Positions 1 through 10,288 of a stretch of 64,000 nucleotides of DNA are shown here, piece after piece; positions within the stretch are counted from its first letter, which is position 1, and each line of letters opens with the position of its first letter. This stretch comes from Rhizophlyctis rosea (lineage: Eukaryota > Chytridiomycota > Chytridiomycetes > Rhizophlyctidales > Rhizophlyctidaceae), in contig JADGJC010000099.1 of NCBI GenBank assembly GCA_027596075.1, positions 1 to 64,000 on the forward strand. The letters run 5' to 3'. The notes beneath the pieces were generated by a model that did no database searches, was not told the DNA's origin, and saw nothing but the letters and a program-made list of their open reading frames with translations. A program made the translations under genes and the position numbers.

Positions 1-422
1 GGGCGGCGGCCCCGCGCGGGGGGGCGCCGCGCCGCGCGCGGCGCGCTGGGGGGCAATGCCCAAGCGTTGATTACAATCACATTCCGAATCTCTTCCTGAG
101 GTTTGCCGTGCATGCAGAGACGCCGCTTGCCGTTGAACGTCCTCACATCAGGGCTGAAGATGATTTTCGGCAGTCGGGTTGATAGCACTCTTTGCAAAAT
201 TGATTTGTCATCCTTGGATAGTGGGGCGTCTCGTCCTCCGCACGCGGCCGGTTTGATGCAGTCGATGAAGGCGGAGTGGACTTTTGGGATTATTAGCAAG
301 CGCTGGACGAGACGTAGTGCTGCGTTTGCGTAGTCGTGGTTAGGCAGTGCCATGTGATATTCCACGTCGAAGTTGCGGGTTCGGCGTCTGAGTTTGGCTA
401 GGATTATTCTGAGGCTGTCCAT
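1..422 (-). CDS. Unknown protein, 5' part only (runs off the window edge)
   Basis: A frame opens at an ATG at 422 on the minus strand (start MDSLRIILAKLRRRTRNFD) and stays open to base 1, so only the N-terminal ~125 credible residues are present. The protein is basic and contains a stretch reading FSPDVRTFNGKRRLCMHG. I do not recognise a family. The last ~55 bases (1-56) are almost pure G/C and would translate to Ala/Pro/Arg repeats; these may be low-quality sequence rather than coding. The neighbouring histidine kinase gene lies upstream on the same strand, with its 3' end about 490 bp away. Confidence 0.45.
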   Translation of the reverse strand, partial: MDSLRIILAKLRRRTRNFDVEYHMALPNHDYANAALRLVQRLLIIPKVHSAFIDCIKPAACGGRDAPLSKDDKSILQRVLSTRLPKIIFSPDVRTFNGKRRLCMHGKPQEEIRNVIVINAWALPPSAPRAARRPPARGRR

Positions 423-912
423 GACTTAACGGAAAGGTGACGATGAATGACAAAGGGAAAGGGAAGGAGAAGGAGGGCAAGCGGTACTTCACCGACTCCA
501 CAGGAGAATGAACCATCACCACTGATCGCCAAATCAAGTAAACAAAAAAAAAAACGAACAACCGCCCCACTTGGCACCCCTCCCCACAAGATGACCACAC
601 CGCCGCCGAATAGCTAACCTCGAAAAGGTGGTATAAAAATCACGGAAGAGAAAACAAATGTACATATCAAGGGGAATACAGCATGTCAAAGCAAAAAATA
701 TGACACTGGGTTACAAGTAAATCTACAAAAAGCTAACAAATCTACCTAAGGAAATAGGTATCCAAAGCCCCGATAGATCGATGGGGGAAACCCCAAAACT
801 AGACCCATAAAAGCAAGTCACGAAGACCAGCAAAAAAAGAAATTACATGAAAAACGCCTACTATACAACCCCAACCCCAACCCCCCCCCCCCCTTCTCCT
901 GCCCACCACCCA
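423..912. other. Intergenic, AT-rich 3' flank of the histidine kinase gene
   Basis: No convincing coding frame. The stretch is A-rich on the plus strand (several runs of A near 540-560 and 830-850) and probably carries the 3' UTR and polyadenylation region of the minus-strand kinase gene plus the promoter of the gene at 1-422. A poly-C tract lies at about 880-892. Confidence 0.4.
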
Positions 913-3900
913 TCACCCCTCCCCAACCCTATACCTCCTCAACACCTCCCTCAACCTCTCCATCAAAAACGGCTTCCCAACCGCCTCATCAGCACCAACC
1001 TCCTCCAACGTCCGCTGCGCTTCCGCGTTCCCGGCAACCTGGTTAGCAGTAGTAATCACGATCGGTGTTCGAACACCCAACGACCGAATGCGGCGCGTGG
1101 CGTCGTACCCGTCCATGTTGGGCATTACGATGTCCTGTAGGTGGAAGACGATTTGGTAAGTTGTTGCGATTATGATATGGGGATGACGGGTGGGGAAAGG
1201 GAAGGGGTTGTGCAATTGAAGGTATGGACTTACCATGAAGATTATTTTGTACTCTGTTTCACCGGCGGGAGTTGTGGGAGATGTTGAACGGGGTTTTTGT
1301 AGGCTTTTTGATACGAGGTCGACGGCTTGGAGTCCATCGCCAGCTTGATCGATCCTCCACCCGCCTTCAGGTGGTAAGATTCTCTGTAACATGCGTACGA
1401 GGATACTCCGGTTGATTGTTGAGTCGTCCACGATTAATATTGCGTTCGATCCTGCTGGCAGTGTTTCAGGTTTTCCCACGGAGTCGTTGATGAGGACAGG
1501 AGAAGGGGACGGCTTAAGCGCAACCGGCGCGTGTAGTAGTTGTGTCGTAGACAAAATACGCGAGGGGGATGGAGGTAACGGCGGTGACGGTAAGGCTTCC
1601 GTAAGACGAGGCTGAACAACCAATTCGTCACTCCTCGGAGTTAAAAGCTCCGGCAAGAAGGGTGTAACAGGCGGTGATATGGCCATAGTAGCTAACGTAA
1701 TTTCATTCAGGAGAGGGTGTGTGCTTCCTTCACTTATACTACCTCCCCCGTCCACCGTCGAACTGGCGGCTCGGGATAGAGTGGTACCGGACATGACGAC
1801 GCCCAGTACATTTCCATTTGTCATGACGGCGTTGGATACTTTGGCGTCTACGAGGTGGAGGACGTCGCGGATGCGTTCGGCTACTTGGCTGCCTTCCATA
1901 GGGGTGTTGGCCTTTGGTAGTTGGTCCGCGATGGGGGTTGGATGTAGACTTGGACTATCGTCTTTCCTCCATTCGGAATCTCGTCCTCCACCGCCTCGTT
2001 TCTTCAACCCGCATCCCTCGGCGTTGCTTGCTTCCTCAGATGAGGGTCCGACAATACATAACGGCAATCGAACTGTGAAGACACTCCCTCTTCCGATGGT
2101 TGTGTCGACACGGATGGATCCCCCCATGAGTTTCACAATTTTGTCTGTAATAGCCAGTCCGAGGCCCGAGCCCCCGTATTCGCGCATGGTGGAGACGGCC
2201 GCTTGGGCGTATGGACGGAAAAGTTGTGACACAACTGATGGGTCCATGCCTATTCCCGAATCCGATACCGAAAGTTCCAAATCAACCCACTCCTCCTCCT
2301 CTGTAGATCCAGAACTACTACCTGACCGCGACTCCAATGACGACAGTTTCCTTCTCAAATCCGACTCAGATGCAGATTTGATCCTTCCCAGAAGTCCCTG
2401 ACTCCCCCTCTTCCCCCCAACAAGCCCAACATCCACACTCCTCGGCCGTTTTTGCTCCTCGCCACCCCCCCCCCCACCCCCCCACCCAACAACCCAAACC
2501 TCAACCCCAACACTCCCCCCACCCGGCGTAAACTTATACGCATTCCCCACTAAATTATTAAGCACCTGCTGAACCCTAACCGGATCCGTCCTAACCCACC
2601 TCGGCACCCCCTCCCCAACCTTCCCACTAAACCGCACCTGATGCTTCCGCACCATCTCTCTCGCCAGCTCAAAATGTGTCTTCAACAACACGTGTAAATC
2701 GACAGGCAGTTGTTCAAGTCTTACGCGACCGGCTTCGAAGCGGCCCATGTCGAGGACGTCGTTGACGAGGGCTAGCATGTAGGTTGAGGAGACGCCTATT
2801 GCGTGGGCTTGGGAGAGGGCTGTTGTGTGGGTTGCGGAGGAGGAGAGGGGGAGTTCGAGGGAGGAGATTGAGGTGAAGGTGTGGGATTTTTGGGTTTCGA
2901 GGTGGGTGGGGAGGTGGTTGTGAGTAGTGGACGGGGAAGCGAGGGTGGAGGAAGTTGGAGCGTCGTTGATGAAGGAGTCGGGTGTTTGTTTCGTATCGTC
3001 ATCAACTCCATCGACTTCCACGCCGTCAACCCCATTCTTCCCATCCTTAACCGTATCAAACCCCTTCTCCAACTCCCTCAAATCCTCCAACAAAAATTCA
3101 CTCATGTTGCTGATAGCATGCAAGGGATTCCTCAACTCATGACACAAAAAACTCAAAAAAACCGCTTTGTCCTGACTCGCCGCCTCGGCTCGTTCCCGTT
3201 CCCTCTCCAACCCCCTCAACGCACCCCTCAACTCCTCCGTCCTCACACGGACTTTCTCCTCCACCTCCGCATGTGCCCGGTCCCGATCGGATATGATAAC
3301 AACAAACGATAGAGCGGTGAAAATGAGGACAGACATGAACAGCTGGATCCAGATAAACTGTTCCGCTGCAGTCAAGGTGTGGTCGTTTTCGATTTTCGGC
3401 CAGGTGGATTTGATTAGGGTTGCTGTGGCGGAGGCGAGGGCTACGAGGAAGGTGGAGGAGGAGGCGCCGAAGACTCCGAGGAGGGAGGAAGCGTAGAGGA
3501 CGAGGGGGTAACAAAGGTATAGGCCTGTTATGGCGGAAAGGACGGAGCCCTGGATGTAGAGAGTGGTTAACGTCGGACAGAGGATGATGATCATCATGAG
3601 GATAATGAGTTGTATGAGTTTTCGAGGTTGTGTGCGAATGAATGTGAGAAATGTACGAAGTTCAAAACGACGGAGGGATATGATAAGAGTTGCGGATAGT
3701 GATATGCCAACGAGGTTGCGGCCCAGCCACTGTTGTTCATGGAAAGAAGACAATAGTGGGCAAATCGGTATGAATCAGAGAACAAAACGTGGAAGCTCAA
3801 ACTTACCTTAATGTAAGCACTTTGGAATGACCTCTTCCTGATCATCCCTATCGAAAACCCCGCTCCAGCCAGAGCAGTGACCAGGCATACCAACATTCCC

Positions 3901-4734
3901 ACCCCAAACGCCACCAGATGCGCCTTTTGTCTCAAATCCAAAAGCCGTGGACCGGTCAAGGTGTGCGCCGTCATAATGATTCCCAAGGACACCATCAAAC
4001 TCTCAAAGGTATTTATTATCACAAATCCCCACCGAACAGTGTTTGACCATTGTGCGTAGAGATTCACAAGATAGATAGAGACTATCATGCCCAGTGGGAT
4101 TATTCGCCGCAGACGGGGAGGGGAGACAACCATGGCGCCCACGTATATGCCGTTGGGGGGCCAGAAGGAGGAGTAGTCCTCTACCGTGAAGGGAAGAGAG
4201 CCGATGGCGACAAGGAAATACAGAACGGAGAAGAAGAAGGCCCATGCCAGCTGTGCAGTTTTGGGATAGTGCCCAGATCAGATGGGGGGCACTTCCCGAT
4301 ATATGTTGGGACCTTAATTAAAGACAAAATGGACAACCCACCACTTTCCACCATCCCATCTTCTCTTTTCCAGATCCGGGTTCCGTCAAGCCGACAAGTA
4401 CCATGGGCGGCAATCGATGCTACTCACGAACCATGTCAAGCCCAAATGTAGCTATTGGCACATAACATAAATTACAAAAACCCACCAGCTTAAAGAGGTA
4501 AGACCCATCAGATTTTGAATGATCATTCTCCTCAATCACCACCTTGTGCATCAGCCCTGCCGTCCCGTCTGCTACACCATCCCCACCACCTCCCTGCGCC
4601 TCCAAGTCCAGCAGGGTGTCCGTGGTAGTATTTCGCGGTTGTAAAGGGATGCCATTTTCGTCAACATGCCGAGTGGCAGTACCCAGGATTTTTGGTGGAG
4701 GATATGACCGCTCGTTGGGAACGGAGGGAACCAT
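913..4734 (-). CDS. MASE1-type membrane hybrid histidine kinase
   Basis: Hybrid two-component sensor kinase expected to autophosphorylate on His and pass phosphate to its own receiver. Order: a disordered N-terminal ~100 residues from ATG 4734; a multi-helix membrane region carrying the MASE1 hallmark WPPNGI; a short coiled coil; HisKA with H-box FLCHELRNPLHAIS; HATPase_c with N-box NNLVGNAYKF, G1 DSGIGMD and G2 GSGLGLAI; a Ser/Pro-rich linker; and a C-terminal receiver with acidic VDDS, phospho-acceptor D in MPNMDGYD, and Lys in VGKPF. Introns seen: one of 99 bp at 1135-1233 inside the receiver (in frame, so it hides as coding), one at about 3732-3806 joining SAYIK to WLGRN, and one at about 4255-4430 whose donor is unclear (ATG|GTTCGT fits the frame). 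The start is the first in-frame ATG; a further 5' exon is possible because an AG acceptor lies just upstream. The ligand sensed is unknown. Confidence 0.85.
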
Positions 4735-5447
4735 CCTCCCAATGTTTTTGGTTGGGAAGGCAACTTTCCGGCTAGGACGCTCCCGACTGTTTTTGGTTGT
4801 GGTGGGGTTGGAAGGTCCCGCTAAGTGCCTATACTGCACCTAATACTCATAGGATGCGACACTTGCTTATAAGTTACCGGGTATTCAAAATGTTGTCCAG
4901 ATTTTCCGTTTAAAAATTTAGTAGAAAAAGGCAAAGCAAGGATTGAGGGAAGGAAGCGCAACATCTGTGGATCTGGATAAAAGTATGTGTAACCGTTGTT
5001 TGACGATTTTGTTGTTCGAGCGGACCGGTGGGCCGGTGGGGCTGCACAGATGTTGTCGATCATGGCGTAATAGGTCATTAGGGTCAATAACCCGATTTTG
5101 AGGGTAGGTGGGATTGGGTGGATGGTGAATGCCCCTGGTGGCTCTGTTTGTTTCCCATGCAAACCGAACGACCCACATAAGGGCCGCACCATGAATCGGA
5201 GATGGGCTTTGACTGCCAAGCCCTCACAACGGACTTCCGTTCAGAAGAGAACCATTCTCGGTTCCATTCATGACTCACGACCCTCCAACGTGGCCGAACC
5301 ACCCATCTCACCAATTGAAGGACTCAGCAAAAGAAATCGAGGGGGCAGCAATTTACAAAGCTAAAATAGTTTAAAATTTCGGTAGGTTTACCCCTTGTCA
5401 GAATATGATTGGGCTGGCTAGGCTATCAATTATCACTTCGGTGCAAA
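4735..5447. other. Upstream region of the histidine kinase, no clear gene
   Basis: Several overlapping short frames on both strands, none with a recognisable family or clean exon set. This is expected to hold the kinase promoter and 5' UTR, and possibly a small 5' exon. The plus-strand frame at 5098-5364 and the minus-strand frames at 4821-5314 mostly begin at non-ATG codons. Confidence 0.3.
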
Positions 5448-6002
5448 TTAGAAATGTCGCGTCAAAAGATTGCTGCGTGCCAAGTATGCTACTTTTGATG
5501 AGAGCAACAGCCTTGGAAATTTCTGGTCTAAGCAGCGGCGGTGCGAACAGCGCGAGTTCGGGTCGGTTAACATGCTTTTGGTGGGTGTGCGCAATGGCGG
5601 GCACCTTTTACTCCTTTTCATACTAATCTGTTCTGGAAGGAATTGACAAAGCAATCGCATGCATGGCAATCGTCCACATTTGATACTAATGGTACATCGC
5701 TTTGACACGGTGATGGCTAGTCACGAGCGAGCATATCCGGACAGTCAAGGCCTCTCATCCGTAAAGGACGCACCTTACCATTGACACATGCTCTCAAGGT
5801 CCAACAAATCAGCAAGGGAAACTGTCAGGGTTCCAACTTCCCGCCTCAGCGCGGGGTCCTTCTGGTCACAAAATCGAAGGATTTTGTTACACAAGGTCAG
5901 ACGAGCTCCGCGAAAGGAAGCTTCCACCATCTCACCATTTCGGAGGCTGGCTGTTTGGCCCAACTGAGCCCTCTCCTCTTGCGTCTCCTCTTCTTGTAAC
6001 AT
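5448..6002 (-). CDS. Possible unknown protein, two exons
   Basis: From ATG 6002 a 75-codon exon reads as a charged, partly helical protein (start MLQEEETQEERAQLG) and ends at a good donor (CAATG|GTAAGG, about 5775). A second exon entered at a CATTAG acceptor near 5690 would continue in frame to 5448 with a Cys/Arg-rich stretch. Another frame over 5398-5604 is also open, so exon 2 is ambiguous. No family recognised. The ATG lies only 18 bp from the ATG of the divergent NTPase gene, which argues either for a different start or against one of the two models. Confidence 0.28.
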
Positions 6003-6020
6003 CTGCTGCAATTTCAAGAG

Positions 6021-8487
6021 ATGAACTTCAACCGCCGCCTGTTGTTGGCAGGCGGTGCCGTGCACATACGCGCTGGGCAAGTCCCTTGGGCAGCCGTCCT
6101 ACAGTAAGCGCGCTCCTAGCGGGTATGCAAGTTGCCGATGCTCTATGTAACTCACTTCAACATTATCAAGATCGTCAACTCCGTGCCGATGCCTTCACCT
6201 CCCACGTTTCCGGTTTGGCAAGGCTGCCACTCTACTATCGCTGGCCGACGGGGAACGCGGCCGACACCGAATACGACCAGGTGATTTATTTACAAACAAT
6301 GAGGCTTGGGCTGCGAAGTAAACAAACCTTGACTGTTGACATCTTGGGCTGTTGGATACAGGTCGCAACGGCGTCCCACCATATTATTTCAATCCACAAT
6401 TTCAACAGCAGCCACCAGCTGAGTTTGGAGACCGCTTCTTCTTATGGGTGTCGAGGATATCTCAAGTGGTCGTTTTGGGTGGTGTTTTGGGTACGTGTCG
6501 AGGTGCTACAGCTCCTGAGGAGCTCGCCTTTATGAATGGGATTCCACCATGGCTAACCTCCGTCGATCGCCTACACACTCCAGTCCTCGCAATCTGCATC
6601 GCGACTCCCGAAACAGTCGGAAACATGATGCAAGACTACAAGCTCCGCCTTGAACGGCGCAGAAAGGACAAAATCATCGACACAATTTCAGGCGTCAAAC
6701 TGTTCCTAGAAGAACCCAACAGCGAACACCAAAGCGACACCGCTGCTTCCAAAAAGGGAAAAACCAAACACGGTCATGCCCGCGTCGCATTGAAGAATTT
6801 CGTCTTCCCGGAGAAGGATAAGGAGAAGGATAAACCTCAAGTCCTGGATGAGATTTTGCAGGAAGAAGGGAAACCGCCGAAAGAGGATGATCTGTCTATG
6901 CTTGATGTTGATGGTATCTACCATCATCAGATTGCGCACGATATGGAGACAGCGTTGGTCAGGACGCCGATTAGGCGGTATGCGGTGTTGATGGGTGGAC
7001 GAGGTAGTGGGAAGACGCAACTGTTGAAGCGGATTGCGAATGGGAAGCCGTACGTGGCGTATATGACCTTTGATTTGGTGTCGAGTGTTGATAGCATGGT
7101 GGATCTTTTTGCTGAGGAGGTGAGGCAGAATCAGAACTATATGAAGAACCAGGCGTACTTACGCCACATATCACCAGGTCGGCTTTGACTTTGATGACTG
7201 GACGGAACGACTTCTATCCTCATACATCTTCAAAACAGCGGTGAGTTCTCGTATTTGGCATTTCTTACCCGGCTCATAATTGCTCATTGATCTGATATCT
7301 GTCTCCCCAGCTGAGCAAACACATGACTCCACTCGATCGACTTTCTTTCCTGCTTGACGTATGCGCAGCATTCTTTCCCGGGATGAATGATACACCTAGG
7401 CTAAGCCATCTTGTACAGGAAATCGAAGAAGCCTGCCTAAACCTCAAATTCGACCCACAAAACCGAGAATCAAAACACCGACCGCTGTTCATTTTTGAGG
7501 ATGTGAATAAGTTTGATGTGTCGGATGTTACATCCAGGAAGGCTGTGCAGATGCTTTTCAATGCGGTATGTGCTTGTGAGATTGGAAGATCGATTCAATA
7601 ATGCGGATATTGAAGATAACATATTAGGCAAGCAAATGGGCTAGCGAGGATACTGCATTGGTCTTGTTTACTGTTAGCAATAAGATGTTTGCGCAGGTGA
7701 GCGGCAATGACACGCCGATATCAATTTGTTGTAGGATCATGCTATTCATCCATTCTCGGATCACACAATCAGGAATATGGAAAATTGATTAAGCGGGATG
7801 TATTGGAACATGCCAAAGTATACAGTATCAACCACCTTGCGCCCAAGGTAAGTTGGAAAACATTTCACAGCATCCTCCCTTCGCAGATGCCTATCTCACC
7901 TCCACATTCTTCCAAACCTGCAGGAAGCAGCCCACTTCCTGACAAATAACATGCACCCAGCACCCTCACCAGAAGAAACATCCAACATCATCTCCCGCCT
8001 CGGAACTCGCATCAACGACCTCCGCCGCCTAGCCGAAGAACGCACCCGCAACCCCAAATCCCCACTCCCAAAACTGATCAACGAAGAAATCTCCGACGCC
8101 GCAGACGAAATCACCCGAGTCCTATCCGCCGTAGAAGTATCCACTCCCTACAACCCCTCCCACCAAGCCTACAACACCGCCACGCCCTGCTGCCCAAACC
8201 ACACCTCATACCCCCCACCCATGACGAGCACCATGAACGGTAAAGAGAAAGTAGCGGCCGCGGTGAAGTTTTTGGACATGATTGAGCGGGACGGGTGTGT
8301 TAGTATGGAGGTTGCGAGGGGGTTGGGGGTTGCGGATGTTATTGGGGTTTTGGTGGAGGAGGATGTGGTTGCTTATAAGGGGTTGGCGGGGGTGGAGTTT
8401 GGGAGTAAGAGGATGGAGGAGGGGTGGAGGAAGTGGAAGATGCATGAGAGGTTTAAGTGGTGGATGGCTTGGGTTGGGTGGCGGTAG
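6021..8487 (+). CDS. Probable mitochondrial P-loop (AAA-type) NTPase
   Basis: A multi-exon gene. Exon 1 (6021-6103) and exon 2 (6171-6280) give an Arg-rich, acid-free N-terminus (MNFNRRLLLAGGAVHIRAG...) typical of a mitochondrial presequence. Exon 3 from 6362 carries a hydrophobic stretch (SRISQVVVLGGVLG), a charged linker and Walker A GGRGSGKT. Later exons join as AEE-VGFDFDDW, FKTA-LSKHM and FNA-SKWASED, giving Walker B-like PLFIFEDVN and a sensor-like VLFTVSNK. The C-terminal part is helical, ending MAWVGWR at 8487. Nucleotide binding is clear; the substrate is unknown. An in-frame-looking block at 8533-8751 (EKLWDLMLGVGCFEEMLL...) could be a further C-terminal exon if the gene splices near 8470 rather than ending there. 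I cannot name an orthologue. Confidence 0.7.
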
Positions 8488-9022
8488 GGAAGGGTTTTGT
8501 GAATGGGGTGGGTGTTGGCACTGTTGGGGCAGGAGAAGTTGTGGGACCTCATGTTGGGCGTTGGGTGTTTTGAGGAGATGTTGCTCCTCGCGACGGAGCA
8601 TTGGCGCTATGGAAGGGCTGATCTTGGGATTCCGACCCCATGGGCCATGCAGCCCGAGGTGAAATGGTTCTACGCTGGCACGGAGTTCAGCGGCAAAAGA
8701 CAGATATTGGTAAAGTTTACAGAGTCTTACAAAATCACATGTACAAAGTAACGTGGCAACAAATAGAACAAACGATATGCATTTTGGCGTTTTGACCTGA
8801 AAATTAGAGGAAATGTTTCATCACCAATAATCAACAGAATCGGCGCTGCAATCTTGAATGGATATTCAAATAGTCAATGTAGTCCAACAAGGGATGCGAT
8901 CGCGAAAAAGCAAATACGATGATCTGACGGTGCAACTTCCCAGCAGTTGCACCCAACCACATCTTTTGCAATGCACAGAGCTATCCTCCAACATTCGGAA
9001 TCATCACAACCAATGTTGTTAT
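8488..9022. other. 3' flank of the NTPase gene, possible extra exon 8533-8751
   Basis: The frame 8503-8751 is open and protein-like (WDLMLGVGCFEEMLLLATEH) and is preceded by a GGGGCAG acceptor at 8532. It may be the true last exon of the upstream NTPase. The remainder (8752-9022) shows no gene and contains the 3' flank of the minus-strand CBM1 gene. Confidence 0.35.
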
Positions 9023-9594
9023 TCAAAGGCACTGACTATAATAGTCACCCAACTTCTTGCACACAGAGCCAGCGTCGCAGCACTACACAGCGAAGCAACA
9101 AACCATCAGTAATTTATCAAACACTCCATTGCAAAATCCTCAATCAAATCACTCACCGTAGCTCCAGTCCACCCAATGCCCCCACACTGCTGATACTTCG
9201 GCGTACAGAATTCCAGCTGCTGAGTGGTAGTAGTAGTCCTAGTCGTCGTCGTAGTCGTAGTGATCCTCGTAGTAGGACCGAAGCAATCAACAATCCCAGT
9301 ACCGCACCTGGCGGTCATAGTACCATAGGCCAGGGTGGTTTGGACGCAGAATTGGTAGGCTGCAGCTCTGTCTGTGGGACAGGCGGGGGGACGGGTGAGG
9401 GTTACGGATGAGGGGCAGTCGCAGAGTCGTGGAGCGTCGGTGGCGGTGATGGTGACGGTGACGGGAGGTGGGGTGATGCTGACGGTTGTTGCTGGGGGTG
9501 TGATGGTGGTCGTGGTGCATGTGTCTTGTGTCAGGACGTTGCTGGTCGCGCCCAGGATGAGGGCAAGGGTTGCGGTTCGCGAAAGGTTCGACAT
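9023..9594 (-). CDS. Secreted protein with C-terminal CBM1 cellulose-binding module
   Basis: Two exons: 9157-9594 and 9023-9082, with a 74-bp intron (ACG|GTGAGT ... TGTGTAG|TGC). The start MSNLSRTATLALILGATSNV looks like a signal peptide. It is followed by a Thr/Pro-rich segment, a small Cys-containing region (four to six Cys), a Thr-only linker (TTTTTTTRTTTTTQQ) and a CBM1 split by the intron: QQCGGIGWTGAT joins CCDAGSVCKKLGDYYSQCL. The conserved aromatic and Cys positions of fungal CBM1 are present. No catalytic domain is seen, so the protein is probably a carbohydrate-binding wall or substrate adhesin, or a small binding effector, rather than an enzyme. At ~165 residues it is complete. Confidence 0.85.
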
Positions 9595-10288
9595 GATGGG
9601 AACGGGCAGTTGTTCAAGCAGCTGTTGCTCAAAATAAACATGAAAGGTAATTCGAGGCTTCTCGCCGGATGTTCAGAAGATGATTTTTTATCCCCGCAAT
9701 TTATATCGAAGAAGCGAACACCCCAATCGTCAAGGAAAACAGTGTGAAAGCTCCACAAAACCCTTGCCCACTGTTCTGCAGAAAGGTAGCCAGCAAGGCG
9801 TGCGGGGTGTTGGTGACACATGACGAACACAGGAACGAACTCGCCAGTCCATGTGCGCATGGGACTCTGAGGGCTTTGGAAACAAGGATAAGTAAGCAGC
9901 CCTGCTAGCTTTCGTTGTGAACGGGAGAAAGGTGGCATATCTGGTGTATCGGCACTGCTCGATAGCATTTATTGCGCGACTATTGGGTGACCCCATGATG
10001 AAATTGCTGATAGATGACTGATTCTCTGCGGGGATTGCGCTCTTCGGAGATGGCAGATGGACCTACTCTGATGCGTTCTGCAATCATGCGGTGGGAAGTC
10101 ACAACTGCAATCTGAACAATGACACTCGTGCTGTAAAGTCTGGTTCGATTCAAGCCATCATTCTTTCTGGAAAATGATTTTCCCAGAATGGCTTAATCTT
10201 ATCGTCCACTATCTACATAACCTATATATAATCAACCATAAGACTACATACATCCCAACTAACATCTACCCACTCCAACCTCCAAACG
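9595..10288. other. Intergenic between the CBM1 gene and COQ8
   Basis: This holds the promoter of the minus-strand CBM1 gene and the 3' end of COQ8. A minus-strand frame at 9531-9968 overlaps the CBM1 start out of frame and has no recognisable domain. 'ctatatataa' at about 10220 is an AT-rich patch of unknown role. Confidence 0.3.

Noticed and set aside
913..3753. Histidine kinase read as one 946-codon exon
   Set aside because: It includes a 99-bp in-frame intron (1135-1233) in the receiver and begins at a TTG inside an intron; the membrane domain lies in upstream exons.
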